A DNA stretch of 64,000 bases from Candidatus Sulfotelmatobacter sp. (GCA_030039165.1 JASHQM010000091.1:1-64000), one strand, 5' to 3'; counted from the first letter of the stretch, positions 44,368 through 54,353 are shown. The notes: a model not told the origin generated them from the sequence alone. Program-made: numbers and translations.

Positions 44368-45501
44368 ATGCGTGCCGCCGCTGCAACTGCTCCCGTAGCG
44401 CAAGCGCAAAGCACTGGTAATTCATGGACAACTGAGCCGTGCGTCCTCGAACTGACCAGCATCGTGGCTCTTACAGGTATCATCTTCGTTGCCTTCATCG
44501 GCCTATTCCAAAACTATCTCGCCAAGATCGACGACTTCGCCGATAGCGCTTCCTACATGCAAATAGCCGCAGCTATCCAGCATTGGGATTTCAGGGGCCT
44601 CGCCATCGGACACTTTTGGGGATTGCCCTACCTGATGGCGTTATTGTCGAAAATAACCGGCGCCTCAGAGCGCGCCTCCTTGCTTATCATTTCTGTCGGT
44701 TCGTCGCTCGCGTCAGTGATCTTGGCACGTCGCCTGTGGGGAGGCCGGATAGCCGGCTTGTTTGCCGTTCTCAGCCTGGACTGGATACAACGCTCGTTTC
44801 TTGGAGGTTCGGAACCGTTATTCGTAGCGCTTCTGTTCGCCTCATTCCTGGCCGTTCGCCGCGATCACTGTCTGCTGGCCGCGCTACTGGCCGCGCTTGC
44901 GACCGTTTGTAGGCCTTTAGGAGTGTTTGCACTGGTTGCAATCGGCGCGATGCTGCTGTGGCAGCGAAAATATCTGAAATGCGCCGCCGCTACGGTCATT
45001 GGCGCGGTGATCGGACTGGCATATGCATGGCCCATCGGGCATTACTTCGGCAGCCCGCTGGCAAACGTGCACGGTTATGATCCGAAGGGCAATATCTTCG
45101 GGATTCCGTTTTACGCCATCATTCAAGGAACGATGCTGTATCCCGCGTCCTGGACAAATTTGATTTTGAGCTTCGGATGGATATTGTTTATCACACTCGG
45201 CGCCATTGCAATGATTGCGCGTGAGGAATATCGTGCGTACGCGCGGAGGTTTCCGGTGGAGAGCATTTTTGCCACGCTCTATATGATTTCGATCTATTGT
45301 TACAACTACCCTTCCTGGGCGCGCGGCAGCTTCGCGCGATTCATGATTCCTGCGTTGCCATTCGTACTGGTGGCGCTGATGCGCTGGATTCCCAAAGATC
45401 GCCGGCTGCTCTGGGCATGCGCCATAATTATGCCCGTATTGGCTGCAGCCTCGGCGATCGGAGTGCAGCACGTCGTGCTCGCCATTCGCCGGATTCTTTG
45501 A
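44368..45501 (+). CDS. Multi-span membrane protein, GT-C-like
   Basis: 377 residues from ATG 44368 (420 if GTG 44239 is used), with about 9-10 transmembrane helices. The first external loop contains KIDDFADSASYMQIAAAIQHWDFRGLAIGHFWG, comparable to the acidic first loop of GT39-like enzymes, and RLWGGRIAGLFAVLSLDWIQ follows. It resembles the 27653-29443 product in plan. It stands alone on the plus strand between two minus-strand blocks. Likely a lipid-linked-sugar glycosyltransferase, but the assignment rests on topology. Confidence 0.6.
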   Translation: MRAAAATAPVAQAQSTGNSWTTEPCVLELTSIVALTGIIFVAFIGLFQNYLAKIDDFADSASYMQIAAAIQHWDFRGLAIGHFWGLPYLMALLSKITGASERASLLIISVGSSLASVILARRLWGGRIAGLFAVLSLDWIQRSFLGGSEPLFVALLFASFLAVRRDHCLLAALLAALATVCRPLGVFALVAIGAMLLWQRKYLKCAAATVIGAVIGLAYAWPIGHYFGSPLANVHGYDPKGNIFGIPFYAIIQGTMLYPASWTNLILSFGWILFITLGAIAMIAREEYRAYARRFPVESIFATLYMISIYCYNYPSWARGSFARFMIPALPFVLVALMRWIPKDRRLLWACAIIMPVLAAASAIGVQHVVLAIRRIL

Positions 45502-45560
45502 AAGCCACGGAGGGCCACGGATTCAGGGCAAGACCGTAGGTTCGGCTGGGCACTAATTAA

Positions 45561-46760
45561 TCAGCCGCTTTCGCGAAATGACAACCCTCGATCGTGCTTA
45601 GAAAGCAGCTGTTTCGCGACTGCAAGAATCCGCTCCACATGTAACTTCCAACTGAAATCAAAAGAACGTAATATTGCTTTCTTTGCCATCTCCCGAGCAA
45701 TTTCAGGAACACGTATGAGCTCTGCAACATTTTCAGCGAGGTCTTGGGCTGAAAAACGGGGAAAATACAATGCCGCTTCCCCGCAAATTTCGCGGTGAAC
45801 GGGCAAGTCCGAGGCGACGATCGGAAGGCTGCTGGCCATGGCTTCTACGAGCGGGTGTGCGAACGATTCTGCGTAGGCTGGTGTTACGTAAACATCGGCA
45901 TTGCGATAGACACAATGCAGCTGCTGGTACGGAATGGCGCCAAGCTCAACGACGTCATCGGCTAATCCGAGGTTGTCCACGAGAGAAGCCGCGGACCCGG
46001 AGCAATATCCGCTGCGGTTTTTTTCCGCACCGAGATTGCACGTTAGAAATAAAGTGACCCTCCGCGGATAAAGTTTCCGTCTTATCTGCGGCAAAGCGCG
46101 TATTAGAGTTTCAAAGTTGCGGTAGTAATTGTAGTGGCTGACGAAAAGCAGTCGCACGGCGCCGCGAGCGGAATCCAGTTTGTCGCGGAGATCATCCGGT
46201 AACGATGTGCCGCCGCGAAAGAATGCCTCGTTATCGAAACCGTGATGAACGGCAGCGATGGGCTTACCCATACACAATTGCAACTCCCGGGCAAAGGCCT
46301 CGCTTGGCGCGATGACGTAGTCAGCGGCGGCGATTGACCATCTTGCAAGAGCCGCCTTTATTTCAGTGTCAAGCCAAATTCGATAATCTCCTCGCCTTCG
46401 AAGATCGAGAAGGAAATCGCGCGACGTATACAGCGCATTTCGGCTCAAGAGAATCTGCGGCACCGGAGAGCGAAAGATCGCAAAATTTCCTGTAGAGAGT
46501 AGAACATCCGCGGCCGTTTTCCGAATCAGGGCAGGAACGGCTCGCTGCTCCGCGATAAAACGCAGCGCCGCATCGGATGAATTGCACCCCCCGATAAAGG
46601 CGATATTGGGCGAAGGCTGCAGTTCGCCGGCGAGTCGCGCATCGAGCAGAACCGTAACCTTCACATCTTCCTGTTGCGCGAGGTGCGGCACGACATTGCG
46701 GACGTAGGTCACTCCGCCGCCAGCGCTCGCGGCCAGCGCATTGATGAATAGATGCATCAT
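45561..46760 (-). CDS. Glycosyltransferase family 4
   Basis: A 399-residue GT-B transferase. It has the start MMHLFINALAASAGGGVTYVRNVVPHL with a glycine-rich acceptor loop, the middle block LLFVSHYNYYRNFETLI, and the donor block TPAYAESFAHPLVEAMASSLPIVASDLPVHREICG with the E-x7-E motif. ATG 46760 overlaps the upstream O-antigen-ligase stop as ATGA. Part of a run of cytoplasmic glycosyltransferases assembling the lipid-linked repeat unit. Confidence 0.87.
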   Translation of the reverse strand: MMHLFINALAASAGGGVTYVRNVVPHLAQQEDVKVTVLLDARLAGELQPSPNIAFIGGCNSSDAALRFIAEQRAVPALIRKTAADVLLSTGNFAIFRSPVPQILLSRNALYTSRDFLLDLRRRGDYRIWLDTEIKAALARWSIAAADYVIAPSEAFARELQLCMGKPIAAVHHGFDNEAFFRGGTSLPDDLRDKLDSARGAVRLLFVSHYNYYRNFETLIRALPQIRRKLYPRRVTLFLTCNLGAEKNRSGYCSGSAASLVDNLGLADDVVELGAIPYQQLHCVYRNADVYVTPAYAESFAHPLVEAMASSLPIVASDLPVHREICGEAALYFPRFSAQDLAENVAELIRVPEIAREMAKKAILRSFDFSWKLHVERILAVAKQLLSKHDRGLSFRESG

Positions 46761-48196
46761 CGAGGCGATGAGGCGGGAACCGGGCGTACTGGCATGTTGA
46801 GCCTGCGCCAAGCCGCATTCACGCTAACGGTTTCTGGTAGGCCCGACGACTGCAATTCTGCGAGAACGAAGACCGCCGTCCAGAAGAAAACGTTCAGATG
46901 GAATCCGACCGCGAATAGCCAGTCTTCAAAGAAGGCGTGAACCAATCCAGCCATGCACACCAACACCAACGGAACGCTAAATGCGTGAACATCGCGAGTA
47001 CGCCACATTCGCGAATAGCCGCGGTACACCTGGCGCAGGATCAATCCCAGCACGATCACAAACGGGGAGATCCCGAGCAGGCCGACATAATCGAGAATGG
47101 CCAGATAACTATTGCCGTGCTCGCGCGCTTGTGCGGCAGAAGTGCTGAAAACCAGGCCTGAAGAAACCGGTTGTAGCTGGACGACGACGTCCGTACCGAA
47201 ACCGGTCCCAAACCAGGGATTCTCTTTGATCACACCTACCGTCTCTTGCCAGGGTGACTCCCGCGAGCCCAAAATACCTTGATCGCGCTTGCCCTTATAA
47301 ATCACTTCTTCCGTAAAAGAGCTCACCAGGGAATCGAATTTTTGCGGCTGCAAAACCGCGGTCGCTGCGACCAGAAAGATCAAAGCGAAGACTCCTTTGA
47401 TCAACAGGTGATGACGCCGCAGAGAAACACACATCACTATGACGGCTACCGCGCACGCCAGAATGCTGGCGCGGGAAACGGAGTAATACAGCAAGCCCGC
47501 CGCCAGAAACAAAGCGAACGCTAACCGATGACGTAGGTGACGTTCATCAGTGCAGAGGACCGCCCAGAGCAAAATGGGGACCACGACAACCCCCATAATC
47601 GCTCCCAGCGAGTTAGGATTGCCGAACACCTCGTAGTGCAATCCCCAATAACACAATGCAGAAAAATAAGTGAGGGCTTCGCATGCGGTTACCAGGCCAG
47701 AGAAGAATGCGCGTTCGCGGCCAGCTACAGCTACTCGTGCGCCCCCGGTTTCATAAAGAAAAAGCAGAAAAAAACTGCCCGACTTGAGCAGAGACAGCTC
47801 CATGAGGCGGGATACCATCGACGAAACCAGGGCCGACAAAACACAAAGCATCGCGACGAAGTGGATGGCGTTGAAGCTTTGCCGGCGGTCACGCTCGAGC
47901 CACTTCACAATTCCTACGAGCGCGCCTACACCCAGAAAAATCCAGCGAGAAGTTGTTCCCACACCGGAGAGCGGCAAATCCGTACCCGCCCACAAGAAAG
48001 TCAGCATCATCACTGCGAAGAACCATTTCTCGTAATGCCAAACCGCAACAATAACAGCCTGCATCAACAGCAAGCCCCCGAGAACCTTCGCGTTCGTAAA
48101 GTAAGCGGGCCGCCATTCGGCTAACGCCACCAGCAAGCTCAACAACACCGCTGTGGTCAAAAACCCGAAGAGCTTGGAGTCCGTTTTCATTAACAT
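46757..48196 (-). CDS. O-antigen ligase/polymerase (Wzy/WaaL-like)
   Basis: A 479-residue integral membrane protein with about 12 helices and a large external loop (about 290-370). The ligase/polymerase motif region WQETVGVIKENPWFGTGFG and the following EHGNSYLAILDYVGLLG (His and Arg/Glu of the PF04932 family) are visible. It would polymerise flipped repeat units or ligate them. ATG 48196 is preceded by AAGG at 7 nt and overlaps the upstream stop by 7 nt. With the Wzx-like gene at 55316 it indicates a Wzx/Wzy-dependent route. Confidence 0.85.
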   Translation of the reverse strand: MLMKTDSKLFGFLTTAVLLSLLVALAEWRPAYFTNAKVLGGLLLMQAVIVAVWHYEKWFFAVMMLTFLWAGTDLPLSGVGTTSRWIFLGVGALVGIVKWLERDRRQSFNAIHFVAMLCVLSALVSSMVSRLMELSLLKSGSFFLLFLYETGGARVAVAGRERAFFSGLVTACEALTYFSALCYWGLHYEVFGNPNSLGAIMGVVVVPILLWAVLCTDERHLRHRLAFALFLAAGLLYYSVSRASILACAVAVIVMCVSLRRHHLLIKGVFALIFLVAATAVLQPQKFDSLVSSFTEEVIYKGKRDQGILGSRESPWQETVGVIKENPWFGTGFGTDVVVQLQPVSSGLVFSTSAAQAREHGNSYLAILDYVGLLGISPFVIVLGLILRQVYRGYSRMWRTRDVHAFSVPLVLVCMAGLVHAFFEDWLFAVGFHLNVFFWTAVFVLAELQSSGLPETVSVNAAWRRLNMPVRPVPASSPR

Positions 48197-49356
48197 GTCG
48201 AGACCTTAGCCCTGCAGACAAACCGCACAGCTTTTGCCATGCCTTCCGCGCAAGCTTCCGGCGTGAATGCCAGAATCCGCGAAGCAGAACGCGCACCCAT
48301 TCTCGCTACGGTCTTCAGATCGCTCAGTCTTGTCATGGCGCCCGCAAGCGCGCCCACATTTCTGGCGGGCACGATGAACCCATTGTCGCCGTCTTCCACC
48401 AGATCGGGCACGCAGCCAGCGACATCCGTAGCGATGACCGGCAGACCGCAAGCCATCGCTTCATTCACCACCAGGCCCCACGTATCGCTGTGCGTCGGCA
48501 ATACAAGCGCATCCGACAATGCATATAGCTCCGCCAACTTCTCGCGGTGAACAAACCCAGCGAGAACAACGTAACCGGGATGAATCGCCGCTGCTTGTTT
48601 CGCCAGCTGCAAGCGCGACGCTCCGTCTCCCGCGAATACTAATCCTATTTCAGATCGCTTGTGTGGCTCCAGTTTGGCATAAGCGGCGAGCAGATCAAAG
48701 ACTCCTTTTTCCGCAATCAATCGGCCTGCATAAAGGAAATACCGTTCAGGCAAGGCGTAGCCGCGGCGGACCTCGGCGGCGGCGCTTCGCGCCTTCGCGC
48801 CATGCGTGGCATAAAAATTCACGTCAACCGCATTGGGCGCGCCAAATATCCGCTCATACGGCGCACCTAAAGCGGCGAGATAATCGTGAGAAGACGTGCC
48901 GGCTGAGACGAAAGCCACACAGCGCCGCGCAAAACACACCTTCATTCTCTCAATCATTCGCCAGCGGCGGCGCAGGTCGTGCCGGGTGCTCTCTGACCAC
49001 AGCAGGAGTGGAACCTTATTTCTACCGGCCCACCAGGCAGCTTGCCAGGAAGCCACATAGTTGTATCCCCCGCACAGGATTGCCTGAGGATCCTGTCGTT
49101 CCAGGGCGGCAGTAACGCCGACATTTACAAGCAAGTTGTGCTTGCCCCAGCGGTAGCGCCATGCCGGCAGGACTTCATAGGAAAAACGGATTTCATCCTT
49201 ATATACATGCCACTGACGCAAAATGGGATCGGTTTCGGAGAGAAAGATCACGTGCAGATCGATATCGTCGCAAGCCGCAAGCGCATTGAATACCGGAATG
49301 CGATAAGGGGCGATGATCTCGGTGACGAGTAGCAGACGGAGCTTCAACCGGCACAC
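48190..49356 (-). CDS. Glycosyltransferase family 4
   Basis: A 388-residue GT-B enzyme. MCRLKLRLLLVTEIIAPYRIPVFNAL starts the acceptor domain, and FLYAGRLIAEKGVFDLLAAY (about 210) and PTHSDTWGLVVNEAMACGLPVIATDVAG (about 290, E-x7-E like) mark the donor domain. GTG 49356 overlaps the upstream gene by 13 nt. Donor and linkage are unknown. Confidence 0.87.
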   Translation of the reverse strand: MCRLKLRLLLVTEIIAPYRIPVFNALAACDDIDLHVIFLSETDPILRQWHVYKDEIRFSYEVLPAWRYRWGKHNLLVNVGVTAALERQDPQAILCGGYNYVASWQAAWWAGRNKVPLLLWSESTRHDLRRRWRMIERMKVCFARRCVAFVSAGTSSHDYLAALGAPYERIFGAPNAVDVNFYATHGAKARSAAAEVRRGYALPERYFLYAGRLIAEKGVFDLLAAYAKLEPHKRSEIGLVFAGDGASRLQLAKQAAAIHPGYVVLAGFVHREKLAELYALSDALVLPTHSDTWGLVVNEAMACGLPVIATDVAGCVPDLVEDGDNGFIVPARNVGALAGAMTRLSDLKTVARMGARSASRILAFTPEACAEGMAKAVRFVCRAKVSTC

Positions 49357-50534
49357 CCCCTATAGATGCGAGAGAGACTCTCTGCCTGCTGCGTGAGAGT
49401 GAACCCTTGAAGAATGGTGCTGCGAGCCGCTTTGCCTATCTGCCCGCAGCGCGCACTGTCGTGAAGGAGGCCGCCGATTATCCCTGCCAGTTCTTCTTCA
49501 TTTCCCGGATCGACCAAAAAACCATTCCATCCGTCGCGGATGACTTCCGCAATTCCCTGCCCACGGCATGCGACTGCCGGTTTACCCGATGACATCGCTT
49601 CGAGATAGACGCAGCCCAGTCCTTCGTAACGGCTCGGAAGAGCGAACAGTGTACAACGGCTCAGCGCATCCGCCACTTGTCGACGGCTCCGCCGGCCAAG
49701 AAACTTAACGTGCCCGGAGATCCTCAATTCTTTTGCCAACGAATATAAGCGGCCGCGTTCCGGTCCTTCGCCGATGATTTCCCAGCTCACAGACGGAAAC
49801 TCGGGAACCAGCAACCCTACTGCGCGCAGCAACAGCTCGTGACCCTTAGTCGGAATCAGGTTTCCAATGCTCAAGATCACCGGTGAAGCCGGTTCACGCA
49901 AAACCGGTTGAAACAGTTTCGGGTCCACTCCGTTGTAGACTACAGCCGTGCAGCAGCTCGGCCCGCCCCCTTCCAACACCTTCTCGCGAACTCGCTCGCT
50001 GACACAAATGACGCGGCCTGCATTGCGAAAAACATTTTGAGAAACTCGTCGGCACCACTCTCCCGCTTTGCCTCTCACTTGCACGGTGGAAAAAACATCG
50101 AGTCCGTGTACCGTAACCACGTATGGAATAGCAAGTTCGGCCTGCAGCAACATGGCAGTATGACCGCAAGGAAGCGGAGCATGCGCATGAATTAGGTCGA
50201 TTTTGATTCTCCGATGTAGTTCGCGAAGTCTGTTTACAAGCCGAGCGTAGAGGAATGCTCCAGCTAAGGGCAGCCCATATCCGCCAGGCAGCGACAAATA
50301 CCGAGCCCATTCGACCGCGGGTACGCTCACGTGAGCGCGAGACCGCATTCGATAGACGGGTTCAACTGCGATCACCGTGTTTCGAATTCCCGATTCAGCC
50401 AGGGCCGCTAATGGCTCAGCGATGAAGCAGCCGACGGCGTCATCGTGATTTGTTGGATAGAAAGGCGTCAAAGTGAGCACGTGCAACTCGCGACTGACCG
50501 GGGACGGAAATACGACATCAAGTGTATTCGTCAT
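49344..50534 (-). CDS. Glycosyltransferase family 4
   Basis: A 396-residue GT-B enzyme. HAHAPLPCGHTAMLL and VVTVHGLDVF lie in the N-terminal domain, ILSIGNLIPTKGHELLLRAV (about 220) opens the C-terminal domain, and LPSRYEGLGCVYLEAMSSGKPAVACRGQG carries E-x7-E. ATG 50534 overlaps the upstream stop as ATGA; an in-frame extension to 50663 is not needed. Similar in style to its neighbours. Confidence 0.88.
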   Translation of the reverse strand: MTNTLDVVFPSPVSRELHVLTLTPFYPTNHDDAVGCFIAEPLAALAESGIRNTVIAVEPVYRMRSRAHVSVPAVEWARYLSLPGGYGLPLAGAFLYARLVNRLRELHRRIKIDLIHAHAPLPCGHTAMLLQAELAIPYVVTVHGLDVFSTVQVRGKAGEWCRRVSQNVFRNAGRVICVSERVREKVLEGGGPSCCTAVVYNGVDPKLFQPVLREPASPVILSIGNLIPTKGHELLLRAVGLLVPEFPSVSWEIIGEGPERGRLYSLAKELRISGHVKFLGRRSRRQVADALSRCTLFALPSRYEGLGCVYLEAMSSGKPAVACRGQGIAEVIRDGWNGFLVDPGNEEELAGIIGGLLHDSARCGQIGKAARSTILQGFTLTQQAESLSRIYRGCAG

Positions 50535-51586
50535 CTTCCCGCGCGCCTCGCGACAACTTCGCTGAAAGCTTGTTCCCATTGGCGGGTGATGATATCCCAG
50601 TCGAACTGTCGGGCATGAACAGCCGCAGCTTCCCCCATTGCGCAGCGAAGATTGGGTTGACAAATCAGCAGCGCCAACTTTTGAAATAATTCTTCATCGT
50701 TTGCGGCCAGAAAGCCAGTTTTGCCATCCACTACATATTCGGGGCGATAAACATTCATCGCCACCGCAGGCAGAGCGCTCGCCGCAGCCTGCAAAAGAAC
50801 TTGCGGATGCCCCTCGAGAATGCTGGGAAAAAAGAAAATGTCGGCCCGGCGCATCTCCTCGCCCAGTTCCCGAGAAGACAAATGTGCAAGGAACTTCACG
50901 TTCGAGCAAGACAGACTTGCAGCCATATCGCGACACTTCTGCTCTTCTTCTCCCCGGCCGGCGATGCGGAACTCTACCTGCGGCCAGCGCGCCGCCTGTT
51001 GAATGACTAGTGTTGCACGCTTGTAAGGGCGAAGCGATCCTGCAAACAAAACTGTCGTGTGGGCATTCGACCTGGGCGTGCGCGGTGAAAAAAAATATCT
51101 GCTATCAGCTCCGTCGTAACGAACGCCGGCTTCCCTTCCCAGGCGCTGCAGCACGAGCTGACTCAAATACTTCGCATTCGTGAAAACCGCATCACCTTCG
51201 CGAACATTACGCGCCAGCCCGGAACGGATGGGCTCGGAATTGTATAGACCGCCTGAAATAACATAAGTTACAACCGCGGTTTTCAGATGCAGAATCCGCC
51301 GAAGGAGGAAGAACGCCGCATCCAGCGGGCCCTCGCGCGGGAAGAAATAAATATCCGGCACGTTCCGCAGAAATCTCGTCAGCACTCGCGGCGTATTTCC
51401 CCTGGTCTCCCAGCGCACCAGTCGCGTGTTAGGCCGATTGGAAATTCGAGCGTCGGGGCAATCCTGATGCAGCAGCGTCAGTTGAAACTTCTCGGGCGAT
51501 AACCGCGCCGCCACTTCTTTCACGGTAAGATTCTGTGCGTTCGTATCCGCCTCATCCGCGAAGGACGGCGTAAAGACGCTGATCAT
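50531..51586 (-). CDS. Glycosyltransferase family 4
   Basis: A 351-residue GT-B enzyme (ATG 51586; a TTG at 51619 would overlap the sulfatase-like gene). It has FAGSLRPYKRATLVIQQAARWP (about 190) and FFFPSILEGHPQVLLQAAASALPAVAMNVYRPEYV as donor site. It lacks a classical second E of the E-x7-E motif (Q in that position), which may only reflect a subfamily. Part of the coupled operon. Confidence 0.85.
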   Translation of the reverse strand: MISVFTPSFADEADTNAQNLTVKEVAARLSPEKFQLTLLHQDCPDARISNRPNTRLVRWETRGNTPRVLTRFLRNVPDIYFFPREGPLDAAFFLLRRILHLKTAVVTYVISGGLYNSEPIRSGLARNVREGDAVFTNAKYLSQLVLQRLGREAGVRYDGADSRYFFSPRTPRSNAHTTVLFAGSLRPYKRATLVIQQAARWPQVEFRIAGRGEEEQKCRDMAASLSCSNVKFLAHLSSRELGEEMRRADIFFFPSILEGHPQVLLQAAASALPAVAMNVYRPEYVVDGKTGFLAANDEELFQKLALLICQPNLRCAMGEAAAVHARQFDWDIITRQWEQAFSEVVARRAGR

Positions 51587-51608
51587 GTGGGGCAAAGTCG
51601 AACGCAAC

Positions 51609-53132
51609 TCAGAACCCAATGGTTTCGGATGTATGCATGGAATTGGCCCATTCTAGCCGAAGTTCCGCAAGCCGCGCCCGCAACACGAGTTCGCGATCCC
51701 GTTCGGTTCGCCAGCGCTCGATGTGTGTATGCGCATGCTGCAGCAAACGCCGCCGAACAGACTTATCGGTATTTACTGGGATAGGCCGCAGCTCACGCGG
51801 ATCAGCCTCGAGATCGTACAACCGCTCGGCAGCCAGATTTAATTCCACAACAAGTTTGTAACGGACTTCGCGCACGGCCATGATGCGAGATCTGAGGCGA
51901 TTGCTGGAATGCCTCTGAAATGGGTTTGTGCATCCGGCGGTGGACTCCACCAGCGCCGGCTCATCCCATTTCGAACCTCTCTGAATCTCACCCCAGCGGC
52001 TGCGGGCCGGCAACATGGCGGCAGTCTGCGCCTGAGCCGCATCAGCGAGTGTCGGCGCAAGATCGGCCAGACTGAAAGGAGATTCTGTCGGCCTCTTTTC
52101 CACCCCAGGAACGCGCAGCAGCAACGGAACACGAATCAACTCCTCCATCAGGTCTGCAGGCACATGATAGCGGCGGCCGTGATCGAGAAATTCTTCTCCA
52201 TGGTCGGCGGTAAGAGCAAAAACACAGTTCTCCCATAGATTGACGGTACGCAGCGTATCGACCAGCCGGCAGACCTGCACGTCGACCCAGCGGATTCCCG
52301 CGTCGTACAAAGTTATGATCTCGTCGCGGCATCGGGCGAGCCGGCTCGCGTCGAGATCCTGCCGCAACCAGTAGGAATTTAGATAGCGGGCACGGTTTGC
52401 CGGCACTTTTTTCCCCATCAATTCCAGCGCCTCCTGCTTGGGAAAGTACGGCGCGTGCGGATCCATCAAGTGCAGCCATAGAAAGAAGGGCTGTTCTCCC
52501 ACCGAAGCCACCCAGGACCGTGCGAAGTCAACTATCGTATCGGCGGCAGGAAAGCGGCGCTGCTGGTCAAGAGATTCCGCCGGCGGCACCGCCCAGCGCT
52601 GGCAATATTGAAAATAGAATTCGTCATAGATGTGAGCCGCGAATTTTGACTGGCGGGTAACCTTCTGCAAGCGCCAGTTCAGCCGACTCCGCCAATTCGT
52701 TTCATAGCTCACCTGCCCGTTTCGCGCAGAGGGTTGATCATGTGGCACTGCTCCATTTGCCTCGGCAGTCGGAAAATCGCGAAACACATCGAAACCCTGC
52801 TGGTATCCAAAGCGCGGCGAAATGTATGGATTGCCTGCGCTGTACGCGGCGGTCGCATAGCCTGCCTGCTTCAACGCGGAGGCCAGCGTGGGTTCGCCCG
52901 GCGCGATGCCGAGCACGTCGCGCCCGAGCGCAAGCGGAGCACGGGCAGCATGAATTGCAGGGAGTGAGTAATAAGTCGGCGTGCCGGCGACAATCGCGGC
53001 CGGAAAAACAAAACTCTCCCCAGCTAGCGAATCGAGGAATGGAGTGGTGGGGCGTCGATATCCGCCGAAACCAGTATGATCGGCGCGAAGGCAATCCACC
53101 GTCACCAGCACAATTGATTTCTGTCGGCCCAC
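51609..53132 (-). CDS. Sulfatase-like hydrolase/transferase lacking the canonical FGly Arg
   Basis: A 507-residue alkaline-phosphatase-superfamily protein. It has metal site VTVDCLRADHTG (about 10-21) and a second metal block LTADHGEEFLDHG (about 310). The position of the modified residue reads SLPAI, whereas sulfatases need C/S-x-P-x-R, so formylglycine formation is doubtful. No signal peptide is evident. It could be a phosphoglycerol/phosphoethanolamine-type transferase or a sulfatase-like hydrolase using another nucleophile. GTG 53132 overlaps the upstream stop (TAGTG). Confidence 0.75.
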   Translation of the reverse strand: MGRQKSIVLVTVDCLRADHTGFGGYRRPTTPFLDSLAGESFVFPAAIVAGTPTYYSLPAIHAARAPLALGRDVLGIAPGEPTLASALKQAGYATAAYSAGNPYISPRFGYQQGFDVFRDFPTAEANGAVPHDQPSARNGQVSYETNWRSRLNWRLQKVTRQSKFAAHIYDEFYFQYCQRWAVPPAESLDQQRRFPAADTIVDFARSWVASVGEQPFFLWLHLMDPHAPYFPKQEALELMGKKVPANRARYLNSYWLRQDLDASRLARCRDEIITLYDAGIRWVDVQVCRLVDTLRTVNLWENCVFALTADHGEEFLDHGRRYHVPADLMEELIRVPLLLRVPGVEKRPTESPFSLADLAPTLADAAQAQTAAMLPARSRWGEIQRGSKWDEPALVESTAGCTNPFQRHSSNRLRSRIMAVREVRYKLVVELNLAAERLYDLEADPRELRPIPVNTDKSVRRRLLQHAHTHIERWRTERDRELVLRARLAELRLEWANSMHTSETIGF

Positions 53133-54304
53133 TACGCCTCCACTCCATGCACCAGCGCAGCTAAGCGAAATTTCTGCTTTGTCACCCTCACCTGCACCCT
53201 TCCCTGTGCGGTTTCGAATTGGCCATGTTGCACCAGCTGGAAAAGTTCCCGGTCGTGCACATAAAGAAGAGCGGAATATTTCGCCTCCAATGCCGAAAAA
53301 AACTGATCGAGCAAAACCAGCGTGCGGCTGCGGAAATCTCTTACCGACGAATGGAAGTTGATGGAATGCAGCGAGACGATGGCTGGCAGGCCACGATCAA
53401 AGCACTCGTCCGTCCGCCGCATGCAATCGTCGATCGAGAACTGTCCATGGACCGCCGGCTCGAACTCGACGTTTCGGTAAAGCTGCAAAACCTCATCGCC
53501 CGCGAAATGAGGGGGCGTGAAGACTCCCGGCCCATTTTGCGCGGCGTTAACGCCGAACTGCCCCCACGCGCGATTCGTATCGCCATTGGCGCGGTAGCCA
53601 GGAGCGCATGCGGAATGCGGCAACCGGGAAAACATACGCGAGAACCATCCTACTGCCTGCCCGATCAGGCCGGCCTGCTCCTCTGCAGTCAGAAATGGTT
53701 CGCCGGAACTCTCAGAATCGTAGTATTCGTAACCGATCCACGGCATTCGCCAATAAATATAAGGGGTGCCTGCCTGCCATAAGGTTCGCAGCAGTTCGCC
53801 GCGTTCTCCTCCCTTCAGATGACGCTCCGCAGCGCGGCGGCAAAAGTGCGTGGTGCCGTGGAGAGCAGGGTGAAATGCTCCCGAGGCAACGCCATCTTTA
53901 TAGGCCTGAAATAAACCAGGACGGTTCCAGCCTCTCGGCAACCCATCGGGCAAAGGCAACAGGTAAATTTCTCGAAAATTCTCGGCTTCCATGCGAGCAA
54001 AGTCGAGATTCGCTTGCACGAAATTCATTTCCAGGCAAGGCAGGCGCCCGGCCGAATCGCGATGGCACTTCAGAGTTTGAAGCAAGGCTCCAACATCCTC
54101 GGCGGTTTCCAGGGTATAGAAATCGTAGGCACGCTCACCAAGTATGAGACCCGCTTCGCGAAGCTGCTCAAGACCTTCGCAGTCGCGCACTCCCACGCGC
54201 CCCCAATCGTCGCTTTGCAACAAAACCAGCGGCCGGTCGAAATGAAATCCCGCGCGCGGCAGGAAATCGAGAGCCTTGTGCCATATATTGCGTGGCTTCA
54301 GCAT
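53132..54304 (-). CDS. NodB-fold protein, divergent polysaccharide deacetylase-like
   Basis: A 390-residue protein with LLQSDDWGRVG (about 28-38, paired Asp), HPALHGTTHF (about 143-152, H-x3-H metal pair), APGYRANGDTNR (about 232) and IVSLHSINFHSSVRDF (about 307, last His). These are the motif places of NodB-type deacetylases, but the spacing is long and the standard TFDDG is changed to QSDDWG. No signal peptide is seen. It lies between methyltransferase and sulfatase-like genes and probably modifies the repeat unit. It may be hydrolase-like but not a deacetylase. Confidence 0.6.
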   Translation of the reverse strand: MLKPRNIWHKALDFLPRAGFHFDRPLVLLQSDDWGRVGVRDCEGLEQLREAGLILGERAYDFYTLETAEDVGALLQTLKCHRDSAGRLPCLEMNFVQANLDFARMEAENFREIYLLPLPDGLPRGWNRPGLFQAYKDGVASGAFHPALHGTTHFCRRAAERHLKGGERGELLRTLWQAGTPYIYWRMPWIGYEYYDSESSGEPFLTAEEQAGLIGQAVGWFSRMFSRLPHSACAPGYRANGDTNRAWGQFGVNAAQNGPGVFTPPHFAGDEVLQLYRNVEFEPAVHGQFSIDDCMRRTDECFDRGLPAIVSLHSINFHSSVRDFRSRTLVLLDQFFSALEAKYSALLYVHDRELFQLVQHGQFETAQGRVQVRVTKQKFRLAALVHGVEA

Positions 54305-54353
54305 GGCATGGTCTCAAAGCTCCGTGCGAGAGCGATCGGATGAACCCCCTGCT

